A DNA stretch of 64,000 nucleotides. Source: Symsagittifera roscoffensis (lineage: Eukaryota > Xenacoelomorpha > Acoela > Convolutidae). Shown in pieces: positions 42,551-55,898 of the stretch. The notes beneath the pieces were generated by a model that saw nothing but the letters and a program-made list of their open reading frames with translations, did not search any database and was not told the origin of the DNA. Within the stretch, counting starts at the first letter, position 1, and every line of letters starts with the position of its first letter. The stretch covers positions 78,143,617 through 78,207,616 of the forward strand of contig NC_087063.1 in NCBI RefSeq assembly GCF_963678635.1, given 5' to 3'. The translations under genes were made by a program, and so were the position numbers.

Positions 42551-45310
42551 ATGAAAATAGACTACACAATCAGTAGAATTTTTCAGGAAAAGTTTTTATC
42601 AGAACTAGAAACACTTCATCAATTATGTGAACTTGAACGTACACAGTTTTTACAGTCACTTGCACTTGCAGTAATAAAAATATCTTATGCATGATTTTTA
42701 TTTTCAGGAAATAGATCAAACATTATTGAGTTTGAAGCAAATTTACAATGGTATTACACCTGTACTAAAAAATAATCACCATTATTTTTTTGAATATAAA
42801 CGATGTTACAAAAGAACCCCTATATTCTACAAAAACAAAAAGTTGACACACTCTTTAAGAGATTTTATTTTCGGGATACAGCCGTCCCACGTGAATCAAA
42901 AAACGGCCACCTTGTTGTGCAATTAAACCCTGATGAAGATTAACTTTACCTCCTCACACCATTCCCTACAGTTATGCAACCATTAAAGAAACTCTCACCA
43001 GAAAAAATTAGAGCTATTGCCCGTAATCATAAAATACACTTACAATCAATGGGTATATACTCTAAATCAGACATTCAACACCACATTCGTACACAGCAAT
43101 TTCATTAACTCCTCATAAAAATGGACACAATACAACGACAATTCATCGACCAAAAAATACCGACCACAAGATACATCACCAAAAACATTTTTAGTTTTGT
43201 TAATTTGAAAAACGAAATTCTTGCCTTTAAAGGATGGCCCTACTCTAGGATCTAAGAAAGATTGACTTGATTATACGCAATGTTTATTTTATTTTTTTAT
43301 TTCTCTTTTCAGTAAAAAAAGGAATCTATAACACGTGCGCAATACATACACATGTAAGCAAACAAGCAAGCGTAGCACGCATACTTTTTGCAGGATTTTT
43401 CGGAATTTTCTCAACATCAATCAATAAATTACTTCTAGACGCTCAAATAAAAGAATATAATACGAAATTATCAATTACACCAAATAGATATGTTATTTCA
43501 CAAAACACCAGAAATACAACACCTACTGCAACACAATTACAAACTATAAGTAATAACCATCCATTGTCTTTAGTACCACTGATTTTCAGAAATGTAGCCC
43601 TAATAGAGCACATTTCTAAAGGTCATAGTTACCGAAATTCGAGTTACCCACATCCTAGCCCCGCAACCAAACAGACAAGAAACATATGGACAGATTATAG
43701 AACAACCACTTACCACTAACTTTCGTTCTCATAACAATCATCCTTCTAGCCCACGATGAGCCATCAGATTGGAACCCTCCACCGTTCGATTTCATACACG
43801 GCCAACCTTCACTCCTCCCACGTTTTGTTTTTCCCCCCATTCCCTGATTCACCCAATACTGACAATTCATCAAGCATGGATTCAGATTCTAACTCCACCA
43901 CAACCGTATATAACACTATCTCGCAATACAACAATTTTCCGATATTGAAACACCCGACGAATTTGCCAACGCAGAACCAAGCCCGTCCACCATCTCTATC
44001 CCCTTCATCCCACACTTATGTAACACCCATATACTCCCCTTTGACAAACGACCCGCCAGACAACAATAGCCCCGTAGATACTGAAATAGAAAATGAACTG
44101 GATAAATTCATAACACTTCAACAACAACAACTACAGCCCCCTCAAACCCTAACCCTATCATCAACTCTCACAATCCATCACATCTTCAGACTTCTCAAAC
44201 CCCACATCATCCACTGAAACCCGAGCCCACAGAGTCTTTAAACGAAAACTTCTAACAATGATCAACCAAATTATGTTAACGAAAATGTATTATACCCCAC
44301 ACTTTGATGGACCTCATTCTATCACTTTAGTAACCAACAATCTCTCTCACTATAGAATACTCCCGACGATAAGGAATTATGCCATATTAGACTCTACCAC
44401 TTAACCACAGCACTCACTGAAAAACAATTCACTAACATCGGTTATAATCAAACACTCACCAGATTCACTGCACCAAAAGCTAATAGATTTTCCATTGACC
44501 ACTATGATCACAACATTACACATGCAAACGAAGATACTTTCCTAGACGACGACCGCAACACAAACTTCAACTCACCAAAATATTTTTCATCAAATTGCGA
44601 TACTTCTTTACTCTAAACTGCATAAATAAAAAATTCGAACAAGTAATTTTAGCAGCACTTCGCAACACACAAGCCTACGACTCATATTTTGACAAATTCT
44701 TCCATTTCTCACTAACCTTTCATTTCCTCACACCAAAGGAACGTGACTTACACTGCTCACACAAAATCATGTTAAGCACAAAACAGACGCACACATACAC
44801 TTCTTATAATTTTTTTCAACACCACCATACAACTAACACACCATCCCATCACGAAACGTATATCACCGATTTCAATTTATTAACTCCAAATACACTTCAC
44901 CATTCTTTCTAAACTTCACATATTGCATCAAAGATACTAATCTGCAAGGAATCATCCGTAACTACGATCCCATCAGACAAAAGTGTATATTCTGCCCACT
45001 AACCAAAACTTTTAGCGTTGATGAATCCCGTCCACTAATCGTCCCACACAAATATACACAGCCCGTCAGAATTCCGATCCTTGAAAATATCCATAACAAT
45101 AAGTATAATCACAAGATAAATACCCCCATTCAAAACACATCGTAGGAACTCTCACCAAGTAGTGAAGAGCAAAAAACCATTAAAGCACTCGAACTGCTTT
45201 GGCTACTTCTTCAAACGAAATATATCACCCGCTTACTAACTAACTTTCTAACATCATCACACCTCATCCACGACGTCTTTGTTCATGGATTTTTTGCTGA
45301 TGATTAGGTA
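42551..45310 (+). pseudogene. Multiply frameshifted viral or retroelement protein, possibly envelope-type
   Basis: A 2.8-kb A/C-rich, G-poor stretch in which all three forward frames carry protein-like segments that succeed one another: about 42,551-42,691, 42,687-42,926 with overlaps, 42,960-43,108, 43,131-43,254, 43,310-43,719, 43,756-44,217, 44,214-44,404, 44,370-44,616, 44,595-44,912 and 44,865-45,306 (one TAG at about 45,143). Features include a Cys-Glu-x-Glu-Arg motif followed by a hydrophobic stretch, a C-Y-x-R-T-P-I pattern and a Gly/Phe-rich hydrophobic segment near 43,390. These recall glycoproteins of arthropod chuvirus-like insertions or LTR-element env genes. Completely non-functional. 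Family assignment is tentative. Confidence 0.35.
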
Positions 45311-47069
45311 AGTATGAAATAAATAATTTATACTAATCAATTCAAAATCACAACTAACCATTCTTTATAAAGGTTTCACTTTTTTTCACTAACATTTAGG
45401 AAGATGCTTCTTGATGATTTAGTACTAATTTTTAGAGGCTTCTTCAGTAATTGTGTTTTAAAAGACGCTTCTTTATGATTTAAAATCATTCACTCGCCCA
45501 CAAGTTCTTTCCACAATCGCACAGCTCACCCACGAAGAATTGTTTAAAATAATGAATTCTAGTTTTAACTTTAAATGATAAAAACTCTGACCAGTTTTCA
45601 CACGTTTCAAACTTTTCTTTAACTTGGTTGGAAGGAATTATACAGTAAACTAAAATAACCATAGCAGCTTACTAACGTCACAAACCACAAACCTCAAACT
45701 TATAGCATGACTAAGAAAAGAAAACCCACGGTACCCAAACCAGATTAAAACCAGCTTAAAACTGGATAAATTGTTCTTTTGAAGACTACTTTCATGTCTT
45801 ACCACAAACGAATATAACACAAAAAAGTCGAAAGACAAATCCAAACCAAACGATTCGACTTTTGAGAAAAGGACACAACCAAAACAAAAAGGAGAAAACA
45901 AGTAATACAAAAGGAATCAAAGGTTGAACACAAAAAGAGACTCTACACGAAGAGACCATAAAAAGTTAACCCACTTCTGGCCTAACCCACCAGATGGACG
46001 CCGCTCGAAGTACATGCCTACACCATGCACTACATCACTCGGTCAATTTTTGATAAGAGTGGCTCGATGGTGAGCAACCCTTAAAAATAAATGAACTAAA
46101 ATAAAAACGTTTTTATCATAACCATTAATAAAAGATGATGACCTAAAACTAAACTAACAAAGAAATTTAAATAATAAAATGCATTATATATAGATTTCGT
46201 AAAGCCCAAAGACGAGCATCAAAGAAGTTGACATTCCAATCACACTCCAACTACGGAATGGCAAATATACCCGATTTGCTGCCTACAGTTATACCCTCAA
46301 AGGAGTTAAAGTACGACTCAGCATCGCAGCAAAGGAAACCCATTGAACCAGACCAATGGCCATCTCAATGTTGACTACACGTACAAATCCTAGTCACTTG
46401 GCACTTCGTGCGAAAAAGTGAAGCTTCATGCTACACCCAGTCTCGCTTCTAACTCAACAAAATCGACACTTCATTGCATCAATCAGAAGTCTTGATACAA
46501 TCTCCCAAGACTACTACGATCAGCAAGACCCAACAAAAAGTAAAGAACCTGACAATCTTCATCCGTCAAACACAATCAGCAACCCTTCTTCCTTCTCCAA
46601 GAAGCCAAAGCTCGCAACTTCAAAAAGAGAACAACATCGCCCATCCTTCGCTATATTAAACATTAAAAAACTCTCTAAACCCCGGATGGGTGGAACCAGT
46701 TCTAAATTAGAATTTATAATTGGTTATGAATATGATACCCTATTTCTATAAAATTTTCCTAACTAACCAATCATATTCCATCCCTAACCTTCACACTTAT
46801 TTGTAAGTGCTGAAACTAATTGTAGTTTCAGCACCAGAACAATTTGAAAAAAAGACTTAGAAAACAGTTGTTCTCTCCTTTGAGAAACTGACTCGCATAA
46901 ACCAGTATACACTAGATCTATTGAGACTAGGAGATATAAGAGTAAGATTAAGATTGGTATTAGACTAAGAAGTTGCACGAATCTATCCGGCCGAAAATAG
47001 GATAGCGTGACGATTAGACGGTATACTTTATCTGAAATTACTCTATGAGTATAGACTAAAAGACTTAAC
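45311..47069. other. No gene recognised
   Basis: A/C-rich DNA continuing the composition of the preceding pseudogene to about 46,780. A TATATATAG at about 46,190 could be a promoter element. A GTGCTGAAACTA/TAGTTTCAGCAC hairpin lies at 46,807-46,834. Short frames at 46,428-46,751 have no supported function. Confidence 0.3.
46807..46834. repeat. Perfect 12-bp stem hairpin
   Basis: GTGCTGAAACTA and TAGTTTCAGCAC separated by 4 nt. It is not followed by a T run. It may be the end of an element; nothing else defines it. Confidence 0.5.
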
Positions 47070-48370
47070 TCAATACACTAGGCAACGTAAGATTATATCA
47101 GGGTGAAGATTGTACTTATCCTGTTCACAGCGAAGACCGGGCCCAATTGGAACATTCTAGATTTCCCCCTGATACGAGTAGTTTTGTTTAGTTCATTCAG
47201 TATGATCTGATGGTTGTCCTAGTAAAATTGAGGGATATAGGTTCTTATACAAGTTAAACACTAAGCACCGATAAATTTACACTGTTCTGTTGCCCTACTT
47301 AAGCTCATTACATACAAATCCAACTTAAGAAAGGGACAAAATTCAGTTGATATATGTAGCAAGCTAGCAAGGGCGTGGGGCAAAACTTGGCAACGTTTTT
47401 TTTCGCGCCAGTGGTTGTTTTAAAAAAATTCCGATTTTTGAACATTTTCGAAAGTTTTACACAGAAAGTTGGATCATTTCTGTCATATCTGGCTTTACGT
47501 AAAATAGAAACAAAGGAGGGTTCTCTGAAAGGAGGGCAACCACAACTGTGGGTAAGCAACGGCTGGGAGACAGACTTTTTCCCGCCGAAAATTTGCAGCT
47601 TTGGTACTATTTTTTCGTTGCTAAATTAAATTCGTTGCCGCTTTTTACTGAAATATTATAACGCATAATGGAACCAGTTCAAAACAAATATTTACCATAC
47701 CCAATTATAGTATTGATAAATTACCTCTGTAAAATACTTAGCACTAACCAATCATGATCCATGACTAAAAGTTACAGAAAAAAAATTTAGATTATCAAAA
47801 TAGAAAATATTTAGGCAAAAAGATCTTTTAAAAACGCAAAAACCAATGATGAACCAAACTAATAAAACAATTAGCTTATCTCCATGTCTCAAAAAACCTA
47901 ATTTAATCAAACCAACAATTAATCTGATACCAAGTCACAGTCAGAACGACAGTCCAATTATCTACATCGTAGACTGTTTCTCTACGAAACTATTTATGCA
48001 GTATATTTTCACTCACCGATACTAATTGCAATAAATGAGCAGTAAGATTCATCTCAAAGCTATATATCTCGCTATGATATTTTATTAAAATTTATTTACA
48101 TAACCAGTTGACTACAAACCTACAATCTACCTCAAAATTTTCAGATCTGCGGTAGTCGTGTAAAAATTTTACAAATTTTTCAGTTAATCAATTAACAAAG
48201 AAATTTATTTGGTTGAAAAACTAATGAATAAATTTCTAAAAATATAAAAATTTCCTTGCTTCTCGAGGACTTTTTTTCTGTTATTGTTCTTTTTCACCTA
48301 AAACGTAAAAAACTTATTTCAAAAAGTAACTTCATTTAAAATTAAATTTCTATCCTTTTCTTAAATTTTT
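47070..48370 (+). repeat. Dispersed repeat, copy 2
   Basis: Second copy of 25,130-25,980. It has the same opening block and GATACGAGTAGTTTTG end near 47,180, the GGCAACGTTTTTTTTCGCGCC block near 47,391, and the AATGAGCAGTAAG block near 48,035. About 0.5 kb (47,490-48,000) has no counterpart in the first copy. Confidence 0.6.
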
Positions 48371-48480
48371 CTCAACTTTATTTAAACCTTATGAATGATT
48401 ATTCTTGTTCAATTTAAACCTAACGTTTTCTTTAAATAAGATCATCAAGGCTATCCTTGGATCTTTAAATTTTGAAGTAA

Positions 48481-49018
48481 ATGGAGTCGGTTGCCCAAAA
48501 ACGTCAAGACGCGCAAAGGTACGCGCGGCAAATCAAAAGAGCCGAAACTTTTATCAACTTTTTTCTTTTTGCAATTCTGGTTGCAGCTTTCTTAGGAAAT
48601 TGAAATGAAACAAGCATGATCAGGATAGAATTTTGGAGCAGTTTGGTAAGTTGCCTCATTCAAACGACAAGGGCCAGAGGAGAACGCTCGAGCTGTGGAG
48701 CGGGAATACCTCCAGGTGCAGCACTGCTTAGAAGTTTTTATTGCTAAGTCAATCTTCACTGTTGGAAAAACAATATGGCGGAAGATTGAATAGTGAACTT
48801 CATAAAACTCGGAAGGGGCAAGTTAAAGTCAATCAGATGTTTTCAAAATTTGATGATTTTGTATCTTCATTTCAAATAATTTCACTCCAAGCTGGGTTGG
48901 TGGAGAACGTATTGAACATTAAGCTGTTGAGACAATTTTCTCTAGTCTTTAGAAATCTAAACTGGGGAGCGGAGCAACTTTCTCTAAAGCTTTGTGAACC
49001 CATTTTGTTGCCGGTTTG
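48481..49018 (+). pseudogene. Broken small gene with a membrane segment
   Basis: ATG at 48,481 gives 40 codons: a basic amphipathic start (MESVAQKRQDAQRYARQIKR) then a membrane-like FINFFLFAILVAAFL, ending in TGA. A second frame at about 48,655-48,789 reads as helical, charged protein, and a third (about 48,780-49,018) continues with a Phe/Leu/Val-rich helical region ending at TGA. Together they look like one gene of about 170 residues with two frame breaks. A GTAAGT donor near 48,646 could alternatively remove part of it. Family not recognised. Confidence 0.35.
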
Positions 49019-49019
49019 A

Positions 49020-52000
49020 TCAGTCTTACTGAAATATCTTTCTTATTTTAAAAAGTAATTAAAATATGGCTATCCGAAACAGTAAAATTCAAGTATTTCT
49101 AAAAAAAATTAGTGTTTATCCCAAAAAATCAGAATTACAAAAAACTATAACAAATGGGCGTGTCCGCGTAACTTTGGAACCAGTACAGATTTAAGTTTGT
49201 TTGTTCTGTAAATGAGCAAACAGCCCTCCTGAGAACTTCTAGACTTGCAAGTTTTCAGCAAAAGATTAGAAAAAGTCTGCAGTTTTGAAATCTTGAGCCT
49301 TTGTCGTTTTGTATTTTCAAAAATACATAAATTTGATCTTTTTGAAAGCGGTTGATGATTTTTTTCCAAAACGGTTACTGAAAGAAAAAGAAAGGCGTCC
49401 TTGGCTTGAATTGAAATAAAAATGCAGCGGCACCAGGAAACGGTTGGACCGACTATTTGAAGTTGCTACAACAACAAAAGCCCGGTACAGATACAATTCT
49501 CGAATTAAAATTTTCAAAAACTCAATTAACCGTTAATTCGAAAATGCTATCAAAATAAATTGACACTTGAGTCTAGCTCAAGAATGAAAATTTTTTCAAA
49601 ACATTAAATGGAATCAGAGGTCGAGAAAAACTGAATCTCTGAGGATGACACTAATTGTTCAAGCAATTAATTCTCAAAAACTGGCGTCAGATTTGCTCAA
49701 AGCAAACAGTTCTGTATGAAAAGTAAACTGTTTCGTCAGCAGCAATCGTAGTTTTTTCGAAAAAAAATGTTCATTTGAAACCAATAAAGTCATCGAAAGT
49801 CAGGTACAGATTTTTATGATACTAACACTGTTTTTGTCAAAAAATTAAGAAATATGCTAGCAAGACTTTTATAGAAATTTTTTTATGAATTCTTAACCAC
49901 AGGAAACTACCCAAACTGATTAAAAAATTGACAAAAACCTATCATCTTTTGTAGAAGGGGAAATTGATAACCCTTAGATAATAAACCAAATTCTTTTCTA
50001 ACGTTTCTGGGAGCTTTTTTAAGCGTTTAGTACTCAGACGTGCGCAAGACAAATGTAAATTAATCCGAAACACTCAGTTTGGTCCAGATCAAAAATGAGC
50101 ACTGCTGTTAACAGAGTATTTCACGTCGTCATCGGAGAAACCTCACAAAAGCTTCTGATTGGGTTGATCACTTTAAGTTGCATTTTGAGTGAGGTTTTAT
50201 GGGATTCAAACTGCCTGTGCTAAAAGTTCGACTCAGATAAAAATATTATTTTTGATTAAAGAAGAACAAATTGACACTAATTGTCAAAAAAAAACGAAAA
50301 CCATGAACCGCTGTTGGACCCAAAAAGCTAATGAAAAACCTGTCTAACTTTTTTTCAATGACACCCAAATATAAGATGTAGAATGTTGTAAATAACTTGT
50401 AGTTCATCCTAGCCGCAATTTCAATTTTTATCAGCCTTTGACACAGCAAAAAACAGAGTTTTGCAGTTTTGTGGAGTGTCTTTTTTATTTGGTGAGCCGA
50501 GTGTTTTTTTTTCATAAGCGCAGGATAGATTCAATCACTGATATATTGTAAAAAATTATTTGTGGAGCGAGATAAAATTTTTGCTGAAAAATTTTTCAAA
50601 ATAGCCGGAAATTTTTTTCGACAAGAGTACCAAATTGATCCATTCAGATATGCCATAACTGAACAAGCGTTGGAGGCTACAATTACAAAGAGAAGAAAAA
50701 TCGAAATGTATCATTGGAAATAATTTCAAGTTGATTAGAGATTGATAAGACCTTTAGTTTGAAAAGTCTTAAATATTGTTTCAAAATGTTTTACCGCCTT
50801 TCAGTCATTTTTTTTGAAAAAAGCTTTTCCAATTCACATGAACTGTTCTAATCATCTATCTGAATTTTTCTCGTATATAGATATTTAGGTTTTGGGTAGA
50901 CAGCATACCCGAGGAAACAAAATATATTAAAATATTATTATATTTCAACCCTGTTCTTTCAAGAAAATACTTATGTAAATATGTGTGTATATATATATAT
51001 AAATCATAATGGTCACCATGTATTAAATGATCAGCAATGGTCACCATGTAATAATCCGAATTATCACCATGTATAATTTTATACCTAATAGTCACTATGT
51101 AATAATCCTAATTGTCACCATGTATAATTTTATACCTAATAGTCCTCATGTAAAACTTCGGTATATTATTAAGTATTCCCACTGAACGTTGTGGAATTGG
51201 AAGTGGAATTAAGTTTTGGTCGGTGCATGTTTTCCCTTCTAAAGTTTGGGGGTATTGGTTTGTTTACATGTAAAATGACCTTATATACCTATTATATGCA
51301 ATCAGTTGAACCTAATGCAACCAAACTATATGGTATATAGGAAAGCACCAGATTTTGGCAGCGTAGCTTAACTGTTGGCTGCGGTGAACGATTTCCTTCA
51401 AAAATGCATGTTTTATTGCTGAATCTCGAAGAAAGGAAAATTCGTCAATTGCGGCGGCCGCCACCTCTATTTAGGCAAAAATTAATGATCAATTTGACCA
51501 AAATGAGAATGAAAAATAACTTTAAGCCAAATGAAGCTAAAAAACAAAAAAAATTACGAAACACTGAAAACTCTAAAATAATGAAATTGGCTTGAAAATT
51601 TCGACATTTCCATTTTCCGTGTCTACAGGAGACTAAAAAAAACGTCTGAAATCTATGACAAAAGCTTTGATTTTATAGAAAGGTTGAAAGAGCTAATAAG
51701 TTGAAGTGGGTTAAGATCTTGAAAAACGAGAACACTGATGAAAGCCAAAAGTGCCCATTAATTTTGCTGCAGCCATTTCTAAGACTTGCATATACCACTT
51801 TTTATTTTAAAAAAAAGAAACAATTTTCGGGGCTTCCTGAAAACGTTTCGTACTTCCTATTAACTTTATTGTGCTAACCGAATTTTTGAAAATATTCATC
51901 AAAGCGGACCTAGTAACTGGGGGAAAACTGTTATTTGTTTGCCAATATATACGATAAAACAGAGTGACCATCGAATAAAGCAGGTGAAATCTTATTTGCG

Positions 52001-53100
52001 ACTTTTAAGGAAAGCAGTTATTCAAATTAGAGCAAATTCAATCGGGAAAGACTGAACACAAACTAAGACAAACTATGGATACAAACTCAAAACTTGATAT
52101 GAGTTCGGAGTTATAATTTGAGCATCCAAAATTTTTGATTTTTCCATTAAAAGAATATGCAATTAAATAACTTTTTAATTTGATACTACAATCTGGTCAA
52201 CTGTTCTCAGTATCTTCTAATTAGGTTCAAACTGGTTTTTGCAAGAGCTTTCTATTCAAAAGTTTGAAGCGCTATCAGTTATTATCTTTGATTAACCCTC
52301 TGCTCAACAAATTAAATTTTGAGTTTTTTTTATAAATCTGATCTTTTGAATATTTCCATGATTACGCTATTGCTTCTCAACATCCGGTGGCTTTTTGGCC
52401 AAAATATTTGATTACTCATCTACAACTAATTGTGTTATTGAGAGATCAACTTTTCTTTCAATATTGAGAGATCAACTTTTCTTTCTGAGGTGATCCAAGC
52501 TTTCACATTCACGTGCTGATCACTAGCGGGATCAAAACAATTGGCATCATGATATTTCTTCTCATTTTTGCATCGATATTTGTCTTCTCTATTAACGAAA
52601 AACCCTTAGTTGTTTGAAATTGTAAGAAAAAAAATCAAGCCTTATCATCTTCGGATTCCGTCAGGACGATAGCTGTTTCACACTAAGCAATGCTTTCACA
52701 CCAATTTGGCTACAGCAGTTTCCGAAAGATTGTATGTGCCATTTTGTAGTTTCAATGCATTTCGATAAAAGTCAATTATGTTGTGGTATCATAAGCTGGA
52801 ACGACTAACAAAGATATGTTTAATTTGCCCAAAATAAATTTGTTAGACATTTTTTTTTTGAAGAATTAAATTTTTGAGCCTCAATGCAGAAAGACTTGCT
52901 ATTTATTTCAAAGACAAAAGGCGTAAGCATTTTGAGCTATTTCAAAAAAAGCTCTATCAACTAAATAAATCTTGAATTTAAAAAAGTTGTACTGACTGTT
53001 TATCTGATTACACAATTGCTTCACTTCTGTGGGTTTATAAGTTTGATTCAGAATTATGATTTTTCAAACGAAAACCATTGAAAATTTGTGGTTTTGAGAG
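49020..53100. other. No gene recognised apart from a minisatellite
   Basis: AT-rich DNA with only short scattered frames on both strands. A 63-codon basic frame at 51,404-51,595 follows a (GGC)-rich patch but has no supporting feature. Confidence 0.35.
51005..51150 (+). repeat. Minisatellite with GTCACCATGTA core
   Basis: Six tandem units of GTCAxCATGTA plus an AT-rich spacer, alternating two spacer types (TATAATTTTATACCTAATA and ATAATCCTAATT), so the higher-order period is about 51 bp. The core GGTCACCAT contains a GGTxACC palindrome. Confidence 0.6.
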
Positions 53101-53144
53101 ATTGATCAATCATTCTTCAAATATACAGTACCTGTCACTTAGAA

Positions 53145-53460
53145 TTTGCTCGCTTACCGTCTTCAGCTCTACCAGCCGCATGTCATCTTCTATCGATTGT
53201 GTTCGTCTGCACGATCAATTATTTTCCTCAATAAAACATAATTTTTTTATAATAATTTTGTTATCGTAATTTTTTTCTCTATGAGCAACAGTTCATCAAA
53301 CACTTTGGACTCCATGCTGTCTCCAATTGGACTTGTTGTTTGATGCTTCCATCGACAAGTTTTTGTGAAAACTTGAAAATTGATCTTTCCTGTTACAATT
53401 TTGAAACATTTTTCATAATCATTGACTACAGATAAATTCAAATTATCAATGCAGCATATA
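53145..53460 (-). pseudogene. Two exon-like coding pieces, unknown gene
   Basis: The piece 53,460-53,247 is open and protein-like (NDYEKCFKIVTGKINFQVF, then MESKVFDELLLIEKK). A second piece, about 53,210-53,160 (SIEDDMRLVELK), ends at a GTAAGC donor after GACG and follows a GTGCAG acceptor. Between them there is a TAA and no donor. Probably a decayed gene or retained exons of a poorly conserved one. No domain recognised. Confidence 0.3.
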
Positions 53461-53689
53461 CCACTTTTTCAAATTGAATTGTTCATAATGAGGATACCTG
53501 CAAGATCAAATATTTCGAGGAAATTTTTTTAAGAAAATTTATCAAATTGTTTCGCAAATCAAGAAAATGAAAAAAAAAAACTATCACTATAGTGTCTGGT
53601 TGATTGTTCTAGAATATTCGAGAAACTTAAGAAGAAAGATAAGAAAGATTTGGATTGAGTTACATAATTTTTTTACATGAAATAAAATG

Positions 53690-55690
53690 AATGATTACAA
53701 CTATACTCAAACATACATACCCCACCAAACATATAAAGCTGCATACTTGTAAACATAAAAAACATAAACACATTTTCATAAGATGCAAACTTAAATGCTT
53801 ACTCACAAAAATATTTATACGTATTTTAATACATACATACGTTTATTCATACACATTTAAATACTTACATAAGGTTATTCATACAAACTTACATTCAAGA
53901 ATAATGACATACATACTTACTGAATACAAACATACATACATGTATACATAAGCACAAACTTACATAAACACATACGTACATACCTACATACATGCATACA
54001 TAGATACATACAAACGTACTTACATTTATTCATACAAATTTAAAGTTACTTAGAGACATTCATACAACCATACGTACAAAAATACATACATATCTGCAAA
54101 AAAACTTCCATACATACAAACATTCAAAATGAAGTCTAACATAAAGTAATGAATACAAACGTACATAGTCTTATACATAAGAAGAATGCAAATAAATTAC
54201 CAATCATACATAAATTTACCTAATTGCTTACATACTTTTAAACCTGCAATCTATTATACAAAAACTTTTGTTTATACACATGCAAATATTTTGACTTAAT
54301 ATTTCTGCTGACCTTTAAAGTAGAACCATATTTAAACACACAAACTAGCTTACATTCACTTCACACTTTCAAGACAAATATGTACACACATTCAAACAAA
54401 AAGAGCCAGGCATTACAGACTGGCATTCATACGTCTTTACATACAATCATATAAACGTGCCTTTTATACTCATATACGAAAATACATAATCACATGCCTA
54501 CAAACAGACATGGATCGTACTTTACAAGCATGCAACGGCTCATGTGTACAAACTTTCTTTTTAAACAGACATAAGACTTCAATCATAAATTTGTACAATT
54601 TGCAAACAAGCAAATTTTTTTAATGATTTTAAACTGAAAATCATACATTGATACAAAATAATTGCTGGTCTTCATTCACTCAATCAAGCGGACATGCAGT
54701 CACGAGTTCTTCTTACACAAAAACATACAAAAATACTTAACTTCTAAACACTCAAATGAATACACGCAACTAGTATGTACATACATGATTAATTACATTC
54801 ATACATGCAAAAAGTTGTACACTTTTACATAGATACATCGTTTATACAAATAGACACACACGCAAGTTTTGCTTAGGCACATGCATAGATTTTACTTATT
54901 AGTTCTGCTGACCTTTAAAATACAACCACATGTAAGCACACAAACCAAATTACATTCACTTCACACTTTCAAGACCAATATATACAAACTTTCAGACAAA
55001 AAGAATCACGCATTACAGACTGGCATACATACGTCTTTACATACAACAAATAAACGTGCCTTTCATACTCATATACCAATATAGATAAGTAATTGCCTAA
55101 AAACATACATTGATACAAACTATTTGCTTGTATCCATTCACTCAACCAAGCGGACATGCAGTCAAGAGTTCATACTTACATAAAAACATACAAAGTTACA
55201 TAACTTCTAAATAATCAAATGAATACACAAAAATATTATTACATATAGTAGAATACAAATAGTAGAATACACACAAGTATAACAAATAGTAGAATACACA
55301 CAAATGAAAATAACTTGATTAATTACCTTTATACATGCAAAAAGTAGTACACTTTTACTTAGATACATAAAATTTACATGAATACCCACATACGCAAAGC
55401 ATATGTGCGTACATATATACTATGCATATAGTATCTTATCAAACCTTCAAGCAGAAAAACTAGAACATTAGTAAAAATCAAGTTGGGTTATAGTTATTCT
55501 TCTAGTTACAATTGTTTTGGTTTACAAGCGCATAAGGAAAAAAAATGTACTCATACATACAAACACATCAACCTGCATACATACACGCATACACTAAAGA
55601 TATTTACTTGCATTTGTTTATAAACACAAATATTCACACAAAAATATAATCATTACGTTTCACGTATAAATATATTCAAATACAGTCAAA
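53690..55690 (+). repeat. Degenerate CATA-rich satellite-like tract
   Basis: About 2 kb dominated by CATACATACA-type runs interrupted by other sequence. Inside, 54,290-54,780 and 54,885-55,230 are diverged tandem copies of one block (shared marks: CTGCTGACCTTTAAA, CATTACAGACTGGCAT, AAGCGGACATGCAGTCA). No coding; the frames found here are by-products of the low G content. Confidence 0.7.
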
Positions 55691-55836
55691 CCTACATACA
55701 CAATTTGATTTTACAATGCAAACGTCGCAAGCAGAGATTTGCAAAAAAATGCCAGCTTTCAGCCATGTCATTTTCACAGTTTAGCAATTTTTTTCATCTT
55801 AAAAAAAAAAAAAATGGTGATAAACACTTTTTTAAT

Positions 55837-55898
55837 ATGTCTGTTGATCTCCCCAACGAATTTTCCAACGGTATCAAACTTCAAGTCAAAATTGACCA
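55837..55898 (+). CDS. Candidate first coding exon, unknown gene
   Basis: ATG at 55,837 followed by 20 codons (MSVDLPNEFSNGIKLQVKI) and a consensus donor CCA|GTGAGT at 55,899. Codon use is plausible. No following exon identified; short enough to be chance. Confidence 0.25.

Noticed and set aside
43131-43254. BIR/IAP-like opening (FKGWP) in a short frame
   Set aside because: Only a few residues match, no zinc ligands follow, and the segment fits as part of the larger frameshifted relic.
53691-55084. ORFs rich in His, Thr, Tyr and Lys in the CATA tract
   Set aside because: By-product of simple repeats with few stop codons in one frame.
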